Translations under genes and position numbers: made by a program
Notes under the pieces: model-generated
The model's database searches: none
What the model was told of the DNA's origin: nothing
What the model saw: the letters and a program-made list of their open reading frames with translations, nothing else
Part shown: positions 5,804 through 13,250 of the stretch, one piece after another
Layout of the letters: each line of letters begins with the position of its first letter
Position numbering within the stretch: the first letter of the stretch is position 1
Source of the DNA: Methanomassiliicoccales archaeon
GTDB taxonomy: Archaea; Thermoplasmatota; Thermoplasmata; Methanomassiliicoccales; Methanomethylophilaceae
DNA length: 17,429 nt
Direction: 5' to 3'
NCBI GenBank assembly: GCA_900767505.1
Contig: CAAFZG010000026.1
Location: 1 to 17,429, forward strand

Positions 5804-6189
5804 TGACAGCAAAATGGGGAATAGCCAACATCTACGCCAGCTACAACAACGTCATGATCACCCTGACCGACATCACCGGTGCCGAGACCATCACCAAGGC
5901 CACCGGAGGAATGGTCGTCAAGCAGGCCAAGGACGAGTCCTCGCCCTACGCAGCCCAGAAGGCAGCCGAGAAGGTCGCCGAGGTCGCAAAGGAGAAGGAG
6001 TTCGTCGGTATCCACGTCAGGGTCCGCGCACCTGGAGGAAACAAATCCGCTTCTCCCGGTCCCGGAGCCCAGGCTGCGATCCGTGCCCTCACCAGGGCCG
6101 GACTCAAGATCGGCAGAATCGAGGATGTCACACCCATACCGCACGACGGTACCAAGAAGAAGGGCGGACGCAGGGGACGCAGGGTCTGA
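5803..6189 (+). CDS. 30S ribosomal protein S11 (uS11)
   Basis: A 128-residue uS11 of standard archaeal length, part of the small-subunit platform near the E site. Recognisable segments are WGIANIYASYNNVMITLTDITG (a shortened family hallmark at about 4-25), VRAPGGNKSASPGPGAQAAI near 75-94, and a C-terminus rich in Gly, Arg and Lys (KKKGGRRGRRV). The start ATG shares its A with the S4 stop codon. RNA polymerase subunit D follows after a 12-nt gap, the conserved order of this archaeal operon. Confidence 0.97.
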   Translation: MTAKWGIANIYASYNNVMITLTDITGAETITKATGGMVVKQAKDESSPYAAQKAAEKVAEVAKEKEFVGIHVRVRAPGGNKSASPGPGAQAAIRALTRAGLKIGRIEDVTPIPHDGTKKKGGRRGRRV

Positions 6190-6201
6190 GGGGGATCTCC
6201 T

Positions 6202-7038
6202 ATGGACATAGAGATTCTCGAAATGGCCGAGAGGAAGGCCAAGTTCATACTGAGGAACTCCTCTCCGGCCATGGCAAACGCGCTCAGGAGGACACTCCTG
6301 TCCGACATCCCCAAGATGGCTATCGACAAGGTGGAGTTCCACCTCGGTTCCATCATGGATGGCGACAAGGAGTATGAGAGCATGACGCCCTTGTTCGACG
6401 AGATCATAGCCCACAGGCTGGGAATGGTCCCTGTGCCCACCGACCTCAAACGCTTCTGTCCGCAGAACGAATGCGCATGCGGGGGAGAGGGTTGTCCCAG
6501 CTGCTCCATCATGTACAGCCTGCAGAAGATCGGGCCGTGCACGGTGCTGTCCGGAGACCTCATGCCCCTCGGCGATCCTTCGCTCAAGGTCAAAGACGAA
6601 TTCATACCGATTGTCGAGCTGACCGACGGTCAGGCAGTCCTCATCTATGCGACAGCCGTGATGGGAACAGCCAAGACGCACGTCAAGTGGCAGGTGGCCA
6701 ACGGTGTGGGATACAAGTACATGCCCCGCATCGCAATCGATGACAAGGATGCCTCCCGCGAGGATGTCTGCGAGTGCGCAGAACTCTGTCCCAAGAAGGT
6801 ATTCGACGTCGTCGACGGCAAGCTTGTCGCAGCACGTCCTCTGGATTGCAGCCTCTGCAAGACCTGTGTCAAGCACCTCGGAAGCCGCGGCGGTATAATC
6901 GTCGATCCGAGCGACACCGAGTTCGTGTTCAAATTCGAGACGGACGGATCCCTGACCGCTCAAGAAGCGCTGGATGAGGCATTGAAGGTCCTGACCGATG
7001 AGGCCAACGACTTCAAGTCTCAGATCGAGGCGCTCTAA
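6202..7038 (+). CDS. DNA-directed RNA polymerase subunit D (Rpo3)
   Basis: A 278-residue subunit equivalent to bacterial alpha and eukaryotic Rpb3. It dimerises with subunit L to nucleate polymerase assembly. The dimerisation domain is seen at both ends (FILRNSSPAMANALRRTLLSDIP at 16-38 is the family signature, broken here by the 20-residue rule at FILRNSSPAMANALRR). Residues 185-230 form a ferredoxin-like insertion. Cys196, Cys216, Cys219 and Cys222 have the 20-3-3 spacing of the single [4Fe-4S] cluster described for the Sulfolobus subunit. Cys190 and Cys192 look like remains of a second site whose partner position is Leu226. A separate Cys-rich loop is at 86-101. GGGGGATC precedes the ATG. 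A strong hairpin terminator follows, so it ends the operon. Confidence 0.96.
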   Translation: MDIEILEMAERKAKFILRNSSPAMANALRRTLLSDIPKMAIDKVEFHLGSIMDGDKEYESMTPLFDEIIAHRLGMVPVPTDLKRFCPQNECACGGEGCPSCSIMYSLQKIGPCTVLSGDLMPLGDPSLKVKDEFIPIVELTDGQAVLIYATAVMGTAKTHVKWQVANGVGYKYMPRIAIDDKDASREDVCECAELCPKKVFDVVDGKLVAARPLDCSLCKTCVKHLGSRGGIIVDPSDTEFVFKFETDGSLTAQEALDEALKVLTDEANDFKSQIEAL

Positions 7039-7044
7039 ACCTAA

Positions 7045-7077
7045 ATCCCTCCCATCCGGGAGGGATCTTTTCCTTTT
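7045..7077 (+). terminator. Hairpin terminator after RNA polymerase subunit D
   Basis: ATCCCTCCC (7045-7053) and GGGAGGGAT (7058-7066) form a perfect 9-bp stem with a 4-nt loop, followed by CTTTTCCTTTT. This looks like a classic stem plus T-tract and lies 6 nt after the stop codon. Confidence 0.75.
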
Positions 7078-7094
7078 ATTTCGTCGTGGTCACG

Positions 7095-7943
7095 ATGAAG
7101 CAATGTCCTTCCTGCGGTCAATGGACCGATGATGATTCCCAGGAGTTCTGTGTCAGGTGCGGCGCATACTACGTCAAATCCCCGACAGAATGTCCGATAC
7201 CTCTGAAGCAGGACCTTCCTTCCGATCCCGTCTCCGCCGGCTGCATCCTGATGGATGCCGGCCGCTTCTCCGAGGCCATAGGCGCTTGGAGGGGAGCTTT
7301 GGATGAAGGTCTGATCCTGGACATCACCGAATACAACAGGGTCTTGGACTCCACTATGGGGTGTATCGTGTCCACCGTGATCCACCCTGCCGAATATGTT
7401 GCTGCGGCCATTCCCGATTTCGCCAGGATGATGCCCGACAGGGAGTTCATCCCGGATCTGATGAAACGCATCCTCGACAGTGTGGATGTATGCATGATTC
7501 AGAACGGGGTGCTAGGTCTGGCCAATCCGTACCTCATGTTGTTCTCGGATTGCTTCGTGGTGTATCCCGACCTCCGCGATGTCCTCGACGAATGCAACAA
7601 CGCCTGCGACGCATTCTCGGTGATGATAGACAAAGCTTCCAAGCTACCCGTGAACGATGCGAAGGGTGTTCCGCCGATGAAATGGCTGGAGGCCTACGGC
7701 GATTGCGCATTCTCCATCAGGGATGCGGTGTCGGATGCCGTATCTTCGCACACATCGGATGAGCTCGATGCGCTGACAGACGCCTGGTCATCAGCACCAG
7801 CGCTCGTCTACCTCGACGATATCCGTGTCGCGATGATGTTCAACGCACGTGCCGTCACATCGGGAAGATTGACCCGCGGCATGATGATCCGTTCACGCAA
7901 CGCGTACATCTCGAAATTCGTGTCCAGGTACCTCAAGGGTTGA
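7095..7943 (+). CDS. Zinc-ribbon protein of unknown function, paralogue 1
   Basis: A 282-residue protein with an N-terminal four-cysteine zinc ribbon (CPSC...CVRC, residues 4-22 from MKQCPSCG) and a mainly helical body that I do not recognise. There is no signal peptide or membrane span, so it is probably cytoplasmic. The body shares spaced landmarks with the next gene: FVVYPDLRDVL here against FAVYTDLNDLQ there, KWLEAYGDCAF against LYVESYSQFF, and LTDAWSSA against LSDYWASK. The residues around the start of the body (SAGCILMDAGRFSEAIGAW) resemble a TPR-like helical pair. ATG 7095 is preferred because the cysteines begin right after it. An in-frame GTG at 7086 is possible. No clear ribosome site is seen. 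Confidence 0.8.
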   Translation: MKQCPSCGQWTDDDSQEFCVRCGAYYVKSPTECPIPLKQDLPSDPVSAGCILMDAGRFSEAIGAWRGALDEGLILDITEYNRVLDSTMGCIVSTVIHPAEYVAAAIPDFARMMPDREFIPDLMKRILDSVDVCMIQNGVLGLANPYLMLFSDCFVVYPDLRDVLDECNNACDAFSVMIDKASKLPVNDAKGVPPMKWLEAYGDCAFSIRDAVSDAVSSHTSDELDALTDAWSSAPALVYLDDIRVAMMFNARAVTSGRLTRGMMIRSRNAYISKFVSRYLKG

Positions 7944-7969
7944 AGAACCCGAAGGATGGTACGCATCTG

Positions 7970-7979
7970 TTTTTATATT
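7970..7979 (+). promoter_or_regulatory. TATA box for zinc-ribbon paralogue 2
   Basis: TTTTTATATT begins 29 nt ahead of ATG 7999 in the 55-nt gap between the two paralogues. It implies an independent, leaderless transcript for the second gene. Confidence 0.6.
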
Positions 7980-7998
7980 GAACAATATCCGCTGTCTT

Positions 7999-8811
7999 AT
8001 GAAAACGTGTAAGGCCTGCGGCAGTATCAACGATGACGGTTCGGAATTCTGTTCCAAGTGCGGAGAATACTTCGATGCTCCCGCTGCGGCGAATGCCGAC
8101 GCAGTTCCTGCCGGAGGCGATGACCGCGGTTTCACGAAGGTCGTCGAATCCATTATCGAAAGACTCGGGGAGGAGCCCGTCGTCGATGATGCTATGTACG
8201 CTTCGATACTCGATGAATGTGTCGAAGCGGTCTTTTACAGCGTTTCCAAGCCCGGTGCCCGTACCCGCAGCCGTATCGCAGACCTTGCGATACTGATCGA
8301 CGATCACGATCTGATAATCGATCTCCTCAAGGCCATCTCCGAGAGGGCACAGCGCATCGGATATCAGAAGGAGCTGCTGAACGCCTCCACAGAGTATGTG
8401 TTCATCGCCATCGAGGCATTCGCAGTCTATACAGACTTGAACGATCTCCAGTCGATCTGCACGGAGGCTGCGTCCACCATGGATTCGCTTGCGGGGCGCA
8501 TGCCCTCTCTGGAGCCTGCACAGCTGAAGTACAGCCCCGTACTGTATGTCGAGAGCTATTCCCAGTTCTTCAGGCTGGTCGGTGCCAAAGTCGATGCGAT
8601 GATCGCTTCCTGCGATGCCGACCGCATAGAGTTCCTCTCCGATTACTGGGCATCCAAATCCGGCAAGAGCTTCGCCGAGGTCCTCCTCGCTGTCGCCAAC
8701 ATGAACATCCAGCTCATCGCCGCAGGCAAGCTGGGTTCCAAGCTGATAACGAAGGCAAGGGATTCCCAGCTGGACATGTTCCAGAAGACGTTCATGTCCC
8801 CTAAACAGTGA
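7999..8811 (+). CDS. Zinc-ribbon protein of unknown function, paralogue 2
   Basis: A 270-residue protein that starts MKTCKACGSINDDG. The four-cysteine zinc ribbon CKAC...CSKC spans residues 4-21. A short Ala-rich linker follows (about 27-40), then a helical domain to the C-terminus. The domain order and the landmarks listed for the upstream gene show that the two are diverged duplicates. Function is unknown; zinc ribbons of this kind occur in many archaeal regulators and adaptors, so nothing specific follows. ATG 7999 fits the TATA spacing. An upstream in-frame TTG at 7978 lies within the promoter and is rejected. The gene converges on the DP2 gene with only 2 nt between stop codons. Confidence 0.82.
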   Translation: MKTCKACGSINDDGSEFCSKCGEYFDAPAAANADAVPAGGDDRGFTKVVESIIERLGEEPVVDDAMYASILDECVEAVFYSVSKPGARTRSRIADLAILIDDHDLIIDLLKAISERAQRIGYQKELLNASTEYVFIAIEAFAVYTDLNDLQSICTEAASTMDSLAGRMPSLEPAQLKYSPVLYVESYSQFFRLVGAKVDAMIASCDADRIEFLSDYWASKSGKSFAEVLLAVANMNIQLIAAGKLGSKLITKARDSQLDMFQKTFMSPKQ

Positions 8812-8813
8812 TA

Positions 8814-11800
8814 TCAGAAGAAGTCGGAGAGTTTGCACTTCTTGACCTTGTCGTTGTTGAAGATCGAGTCCATGCTCATCTCCAATATCTCCACCCTCTC
8901 GCGGGTGTAGGTGTCGAGACCGTACTTCTCTCCGATGACCTTCGATATCTCCAGATACTTCTTGACGCTGGCCTCGTGAACAGTGAGTGTCAGCGAATTG
9001 CCGCATTTCGTGCACTTCCCGGCAAGGGGCATCCTGCGGTATTTCTCACCGCACTTCGTGCATCTCACGGTCTGTGTGGAGAAGCTTCTGAGGTTTCCGA
9101 TCATATCCGGAAGGAAGTGCTTGTTGAGGACCCTTCTGGCAACGTCCTGCTCGTCGACGGCACGGATCTTCTTGCCGAGCATGAGCTGGGCATCCATCTT
9201 GTCCATCATCGTCTCCAGGGTCGTGTATGCGGAGTATTTCGGGCCATCCGATATGTCGTAGGTATCATGGGTGAATCCCAGATGCTCGTATTGCTCCGGG
9301 GTCCCTATTCTTCCGGCGATGAGGTCCATGGTCTTCTCTATCTCCTTGGGATCCTTCATTTCCATCGCGGCCCTGTAGAGCTCCAGCGGATATTCCCTGA
9401 GGCAGTCCACATTGTGGGCCTCCTTGTCGATCTCGTTGGGATCCAGTCTGGTCGTAAGGACGAGCGGTGCATCCATGAGTCCGCCTCTCTTGTCGGGAAG
9501 GAACGACCTGGAGAAGTTCAGAAGGGCATCCATCGCAAGGATGACGCAGTCCTCGTCGCCGTCGCAGTTCCTTCTCTTCGCGGCATGGAAGAATGGGTGA
9601 CCGTAGCATCCGCGGAGGTCCGCATAGCCGATAATCCTGCTCAGGATGCATCCCGATGTGTGGGGTGCGAGGGCGAATGTTATGTGACCGATCAGGTCGC
9701 TGCGATCCTTGACGTTGTAGTATCTCGGAAGATGGTACAGCTTCTCGAGCTCATCATCCACGAAGTTCGCTATATTCACAAGATATGTTCCGCAGTCCTT
9801 TGCGGGGACGATGTCCTGGACCTTAAGTTCACATATCTGGTCGGGATCTGTTAGCGGATCCCCGTTCCAGTCATGGGTGTATCCGAGCTCATGGGCCTTC
9901 TCTATCGACAGGCCTATCTCGCGGGGCTTGAAGTGGGTCAGGGGGATGTCGGTCATGTCGAATCTCACGGTACCGTCTTTGAAGGTGCTGACGCCGTTCT
10001 TCTGCCTCAGTATCCCCTTCTCCAGCGCCTCGCATGTCTTGATCTTCGAAGACAGCGTCTCGAGGCATTTCAGGTCCGATGGCTGCCTCTCGCCGACGGA
10101 CTCGCAGGCCGCCCTGAACTCCTCTTCCAGATTGATGTCGATCGGGGCAGGCCCCATATCTCCGAAGGCGTTCTGACGCGGAGTGTACAGTGTGTGGACG
10201 CCACAGCTCCTGCACCAGTTGCGATAGGTGTACGTCCTGCACGAGGGGCAGAATCTGTTTCCCACCTCGACGCTGACCGTGGGCTTGGAGTCGCGGCTCT
10301 TGTTCATGTTGGATTTGACGACCTTGATCATGGTCACGATCTCGGCCTTGGCATCCGCGTCCTTGCTCACCGGGAAGAGGGCGTAGACTTTGGGGGTCAT
10401 CTCCCTCTCCTTGGCCTTCTCGGGACGGGCCATCCTCGTTCCGATGCGTGTCATGGCCCTTGCGCGGACTTCATATTCTGCGGCTTTGGATATCGCGCTG
10501 AGCGTGTCCTCGCCGTCGAGTTCGGCCCTGCTTTCCAGGGCGTTATCCTTCACGGCGATCCCGAGGCAGTCCAGGATCGGCAGCGAGTATCTCTCGTCGA
10601 TGACGACCTCGCCGTTGACTATCCTGTGCAGGGCGCACAGATCCTCGAGCATCCTCTTGGATACGGGTTCCCTCGGGATGATCAGGTTGCGGCCGTCGTA
10701 TCTCCCCGTCTCCAGTATGGTGGTCTTCAGGGCCTTGATGCGTTCAAGAGTCCAATCCGACCAGAACAGGTTGTATTTGGGGTGGAGCGGGACGCCCATT
10801 TCGTGGCTCATCTTCTTCGCACGCTCGTAGGTGGGGTCCCTCCAATCATCCGGAAGGGCACCCTTGGCCTCGATCTCGAGCTTGTGCCACTCCAGGGGAT
10901 ATCCGCACGGCACCAGTGTGTGGTTGTTCTCGCAGAACTCTCCAAACGGCACAAGTATCTCGCCGTTGTCGACAATCTCGGATACCTGGTTCCTCACTGC
11001 CAACACCTCGTCGCGGGTATGGCAGTATACCAGGTCCCCGTTCTTCAGGAGCAGTGTGGGCCCTTCGAGCATATCGCAGGGGGTTACAACGCATGCCTTG
11101 CCGGGACGTTCGATCTTGACCTGTGTCCCCAATGCCATGAACTCGTCCATGGCGTACATGCTACCTGTGTTGAATGCGAGTGCCGCGAGTCCGGATGTCC
11201 TCGCCCTTCCGTAACGGAGCCTGAATCCGCCGACCGCACACGGATGTCCGAAGATCGGACGGCCCGCGACGATATCCATGAGGTACTTCTCCTTGGGTTC
11301 GACGACGGGCTTCTTGGGTGCGTCATCCTCGGATTTGGTCTCTTTGACCGTCTTGTGTGCGTCCAGGAACTGACCGATGAACTCCCATCCCGACAGTTTG
11401 AGCTTGTCGACGTGCTTCTTGAGCTTGGACGCCTTCTGACACATACCTTCGGCTATGACAAGGCATGCGCCGCCCCTGACGCGGTTCGTGTCTATGCGGG
11501 GCAGGTCCCTGAATCCGGAGATCTCGATCTGTTCGGTACCTTCACCGTCGACGCACACGGGGCAGTTCCTTACGATCAGGTCTATCTCCTCGGATGTCGG
11601 GGTGTACTGAAGATGCTGACATTGTTTGTAGAGGGGGATCTCCTCATCGAACCTGGCGATCTCCCCCTCGGTCGGAATGTACTTGCCTATGCCGAGTGCC
11701 GTCCTGACCACGTCCGCGATGAGGACGCTCATGGCCTGTCCGGTACCTCCTGCGGCACGGATCGGACCTGCGAAGACCAGGTCCACATAACTGCTGCCGT

Positions 11801-12212
11801 CGGCGTTCTTCCTGATCTTGGTGTCGGCGATACCTTCCAGGGGGGCCACGAGGATACCTTCGGTCAGGACTGCGAGACCGACCCTTACGGCCCTGTCCAG
11901 AGCCTTCTCTATGCTCTCCGCGGGCCTTTTGGCCATCTCCTTGGCGACCATGAGGGCCACCACCTCACGGTTTCCGAATTCCGTCGTGAGTCTGCGGATG
12001 TCCTCGGCGACGCCTTCGACGTTGTACTCCATCAGGAGCTTCTCGACACGGGATGCCAGGTCCTCTGCCTGGGGGATCTCGACGGTGGTCTCGGGATCGA
12101 ACCCCATGGCCCTGGCAGTCTCTGCCAGGTGGTAGCATTCGTCCTTTTTGGCGGACAGTTCGGAGAAGTAGTCCGCCATCTCCTTGCTGGTAGCTGGACC
12201 TTCGGTCATCAT
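8814..12212 (-). CDS. polC: DNA polymerase D large subunit (DP2, catalytic)
   Basis: A 1132-residue catalytic subunit of the archaeal family D replicative polymerase, which works with the small exonuclease subunit DP1. Its active site NCDGDED supplies Asp884 and Asp886, the two metal-binding aspartates of the double-psi beta-barrel core shared with multisubunit RNA polymerases. One Cys4 zinc module is at CPSC...CRSC, another near the C-terminus at CTKC...CTKC. The last eight residues, KCKLSDFF, form a PCNA-interacting (PIP) box. The length is normal and the active site carries no intein, although DP2 genes of other archaea often do. The first ATG (12212) overlaps the Nog1 stop; ATG 12209 directly after it is equally possible. 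AGAGGA lies just ahead. The DP1 gene is not in the window. Confidence 0.97.
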   Translation of the reverse strand: MMTEGPATSKEMADYFSELSAKKDECYHLAETARAMGFDPETTVEIPQAEDLASRVEKLLMEYNVEGVAEDIRRLTTEFGNREVVALMVAKEMAKRPAESIEKALDRAVRVGLAVLTEGILVAPLEGIADTKIRKNADGSSYVDLVFAGPIRAAGGTGQAMSVLIADVVRTALGIGKYIPTEGEIARFDEEIPLYKQCQHLQYTPTSEEIDLIVRNCPVCVDGEGTEQIEISGFRDLPRIDTNRVRGGACLVIAEGMCQKASKLKKHVDKLKLSGWEFIGQFLDAHKTVKETKSEDDAPKKPVVEPKEKYLMDIVAGRPIFGHPCAVGGFRLRYGRARTSGLAALAFNTGSMYAMDEFMALGTQVKIERPGKACVVTPCDMLEGPTLLLKNGDLVYCHTRDEVLAVRNQVSEIVDNGEILVPFGEFCENNHTLVPCGYPLEWHKLEIEAKGALPDDWRDPTYERAKKMSHEMGVPLHPKYNLFWSDWTLERIKALKTTILETGRYDGRNLIIPREPVSKRMLEDLCALHRIVNGEVVIDERYSLPILDCLGIAVKDNALESRAELDGEDTLSAISKAAEYEVRARAMTRIGTRMARPEKAKEREMTPKVYALFPVSKDADAKAEIVTMIKVVKSNMNKSRDSKPTVSVEVGNRFCPSCRTYTYRNWCRSCGVHTLYTPRQNAFGDMGPAPIDINLEEEFRAACESVGERQPSDLKCLETLSSKIKTCEALEKGILRQKNGVSTFKDGTVRFDMTDIPLTHFKPREIGLSIEKAHELGYTHDWNGDPLTDPDQICELKVQDIVPAKDCGTYLVNIANFVDDELEKLYHLPRYYNVKDRSDLIGHITFALAPHTSGCILSRIIGYADLRGCYGHPFFHAAKRRNCDGDEDCVILAMDALLNFSRSFLPDKRGGLMDAPLVLTTRLDPNEIDKEAHNVDCLREYPLELYRAAMEMKDPKEIEKTMDLIAGRIGTPEQYEHLGFTHDTYDISDGPKYSAYTTLETMMDKMDAQLMLGKKIRAVDEQDVARRVLNKHFLPDMIGNLRSFSTQTVRCTKCGEKYRRMPLAGKCTKCGNSLTLTVHEASVKKYLEISKVIGEKYGLDTYTRERVEILEMSMDSIFNNDKVKKCKLSDFF

Positions 12213-13210
12213 TCCTCTGAGCCGGATTCGACAGCCTTGCGTCTGAATATCTCTCTGAGCTGCGAGATGACGGTCTCTGTCAGAACATCCATGTTCTCAC
12301 CGCTCTGGGCGGAGAAGAACATCCTGCCGTCGCCGGTCTTCATGATGTCGCATTTGCTCTCGGCGACGATGATCGGGACGCCTTCGAATCCCTCCTCCAC
12401 GGCCTTCAGGAGCTTCTCCTGGACCTCTCTGGAGAATCCGCAGGTCTCGGACGGGTCTATGACGAAGAGCATGACGTCTGTGAGGTACCTCAGAGCGAGG
12501 ACGGCCTGTTTCTCGATGTCGTTCCTCTCGTCGAACTGTCTGTCGAGGAGTCCGGGTGTGTCGATGATCTGGTATTTGCGCCAGTCATCCTCGATGTGAC
12601 CGACTATGACTCCTTTGGTAGTGAACGGATAAGGTGCGATCTCGGGGGTCGCTGTGGAGAGGACGGTGACCAGGTTGCTCTTTCCGACGTTCGGGAATCC
12701 CGCGACGACGACGGTGGGCACGGAGGCATCCACTGCGGGGAGCCTCCTGAACTTGTTCTTCGCGTCCTGCAGGAAGAGGAGGTCGTCCGATATCCTGTCC
12801 ACGTACGAGTTGAGCCTTCCGTAGAAGCTGCGTCTCGTGGCCTCGACGATCTCGGGGTCCTTCGTGCGACGGATGTCTCTCAGGGTGTCGTTCTTCAGCT
12901 TGTCCGCTTTGGTGGCGCACCAGTTGACCGCTCCCAGAGCCTTCTTGTACCTGTCGATCCCGATGACGATGTCGACGAGTTCCGGAAAGAAATCATCCTC
13001 CTTGTCGAGGCGGGGGAACCTGTTGACATAGTTGTTCAGGGAAGTGACCACTATGTCCCCTGAGGCCGTGATCTTGGCCAGAGCTGTTTTCTTCTTAGAA
13101 TCTAAGGCGTTGGTACCGTTCTTGCGGATCTTGGATGCCCTGTGGAAGGCTTTCTCCATCAGCTCCTCCGAGGTCATCACCGTGGGAATCTTGAAGTCCA
13201 TTCCGGCCAT
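12209..13210 (-). CDS. Nog1-family GTPase (ribosome biogenesis)
   Basis: A 333-residue GTPase of the Obg/Nog1 group. Nog1 acts in late large-subunit maturation in eukaryotes; archaeal members are presumed to do the same. The N-terminal helical bundle fills residues 1-160. The G domain has G1 GFPNVGKS (171-178), G2 YPFTT (194-198), G3 DTPG (217-220), G4 SKCD (285-288) and G5 SAQSG (300-304). G4 departs from the usual NKxD, with Ser in place of Asn. The eukaryotic C-terminal extensions are absent, as expected in archaea. ATG 13210 has a TATA box about 27 nt ahead. The TGA overlaps the DP2 start (ATGATGA), so the two are co-transcribed and translationally coupled. Confidence 0.93.
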   Translation of the reverse strand: MAGMDFKIPTVMTSEELMEKAFHRASKIRKNGTNALDSKKKTALAKITASGDIVVTSLNNYVNRFPRLDKEDDFFPELVDIVIGIDRYKKALGAVNWCATKADKLKNDTLRDIRRTKDPEIVEATRRSFYGRLNSYVDRISDDLLFLQDAKNKFRRLPAVDASVPTVVVAGFPNVGKSNLVTVLSTATPEIAPYPFTTKGVIVGHIEDDWRKYQIIDTPGLLDRQFDERNDIEKQAVLALRYLTDVMLFVIDPSETCGFSREVQEKLLKAVEEGFEGVPIIVAESKCDIMKTGDGRMFFSAQSGENMDVLTETVISQLREIFRRKAVESGSEE

Positions 13211-13230
13211 GTTTCACTCCATCGCGTCCT

Positions 13231-13240
13231 AATATAATAG
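13231..13240 (-). promoter_or_regulatory. TATA box for the Nog1-DP2 operon
   Basis: On the minus strand CTATTATATT lies about 27 nt ahead of ATG 13210, within the 40-nt gap after the large gene upstream. It suggests the operon has its own leaderless promoter. Confidence 0.6.
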
Positions 13241-13250
13241 ATGATTCCCG

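Noticed and set aside
5479..6963. A 494-codon minus-strand frame opposite S4, S11 and subunit D
   Set aside because: It is antisense to conserved genes, with a composition typical of a shadow frame.
9873..12599. A 908-codon open frame on the plus strand, antisense to DP2 and Nog1
   Set aside because: It lies opposite two unmistakable genes and has no recognisable domain. Long antisense frames are expected here from codon bias of the real genes.
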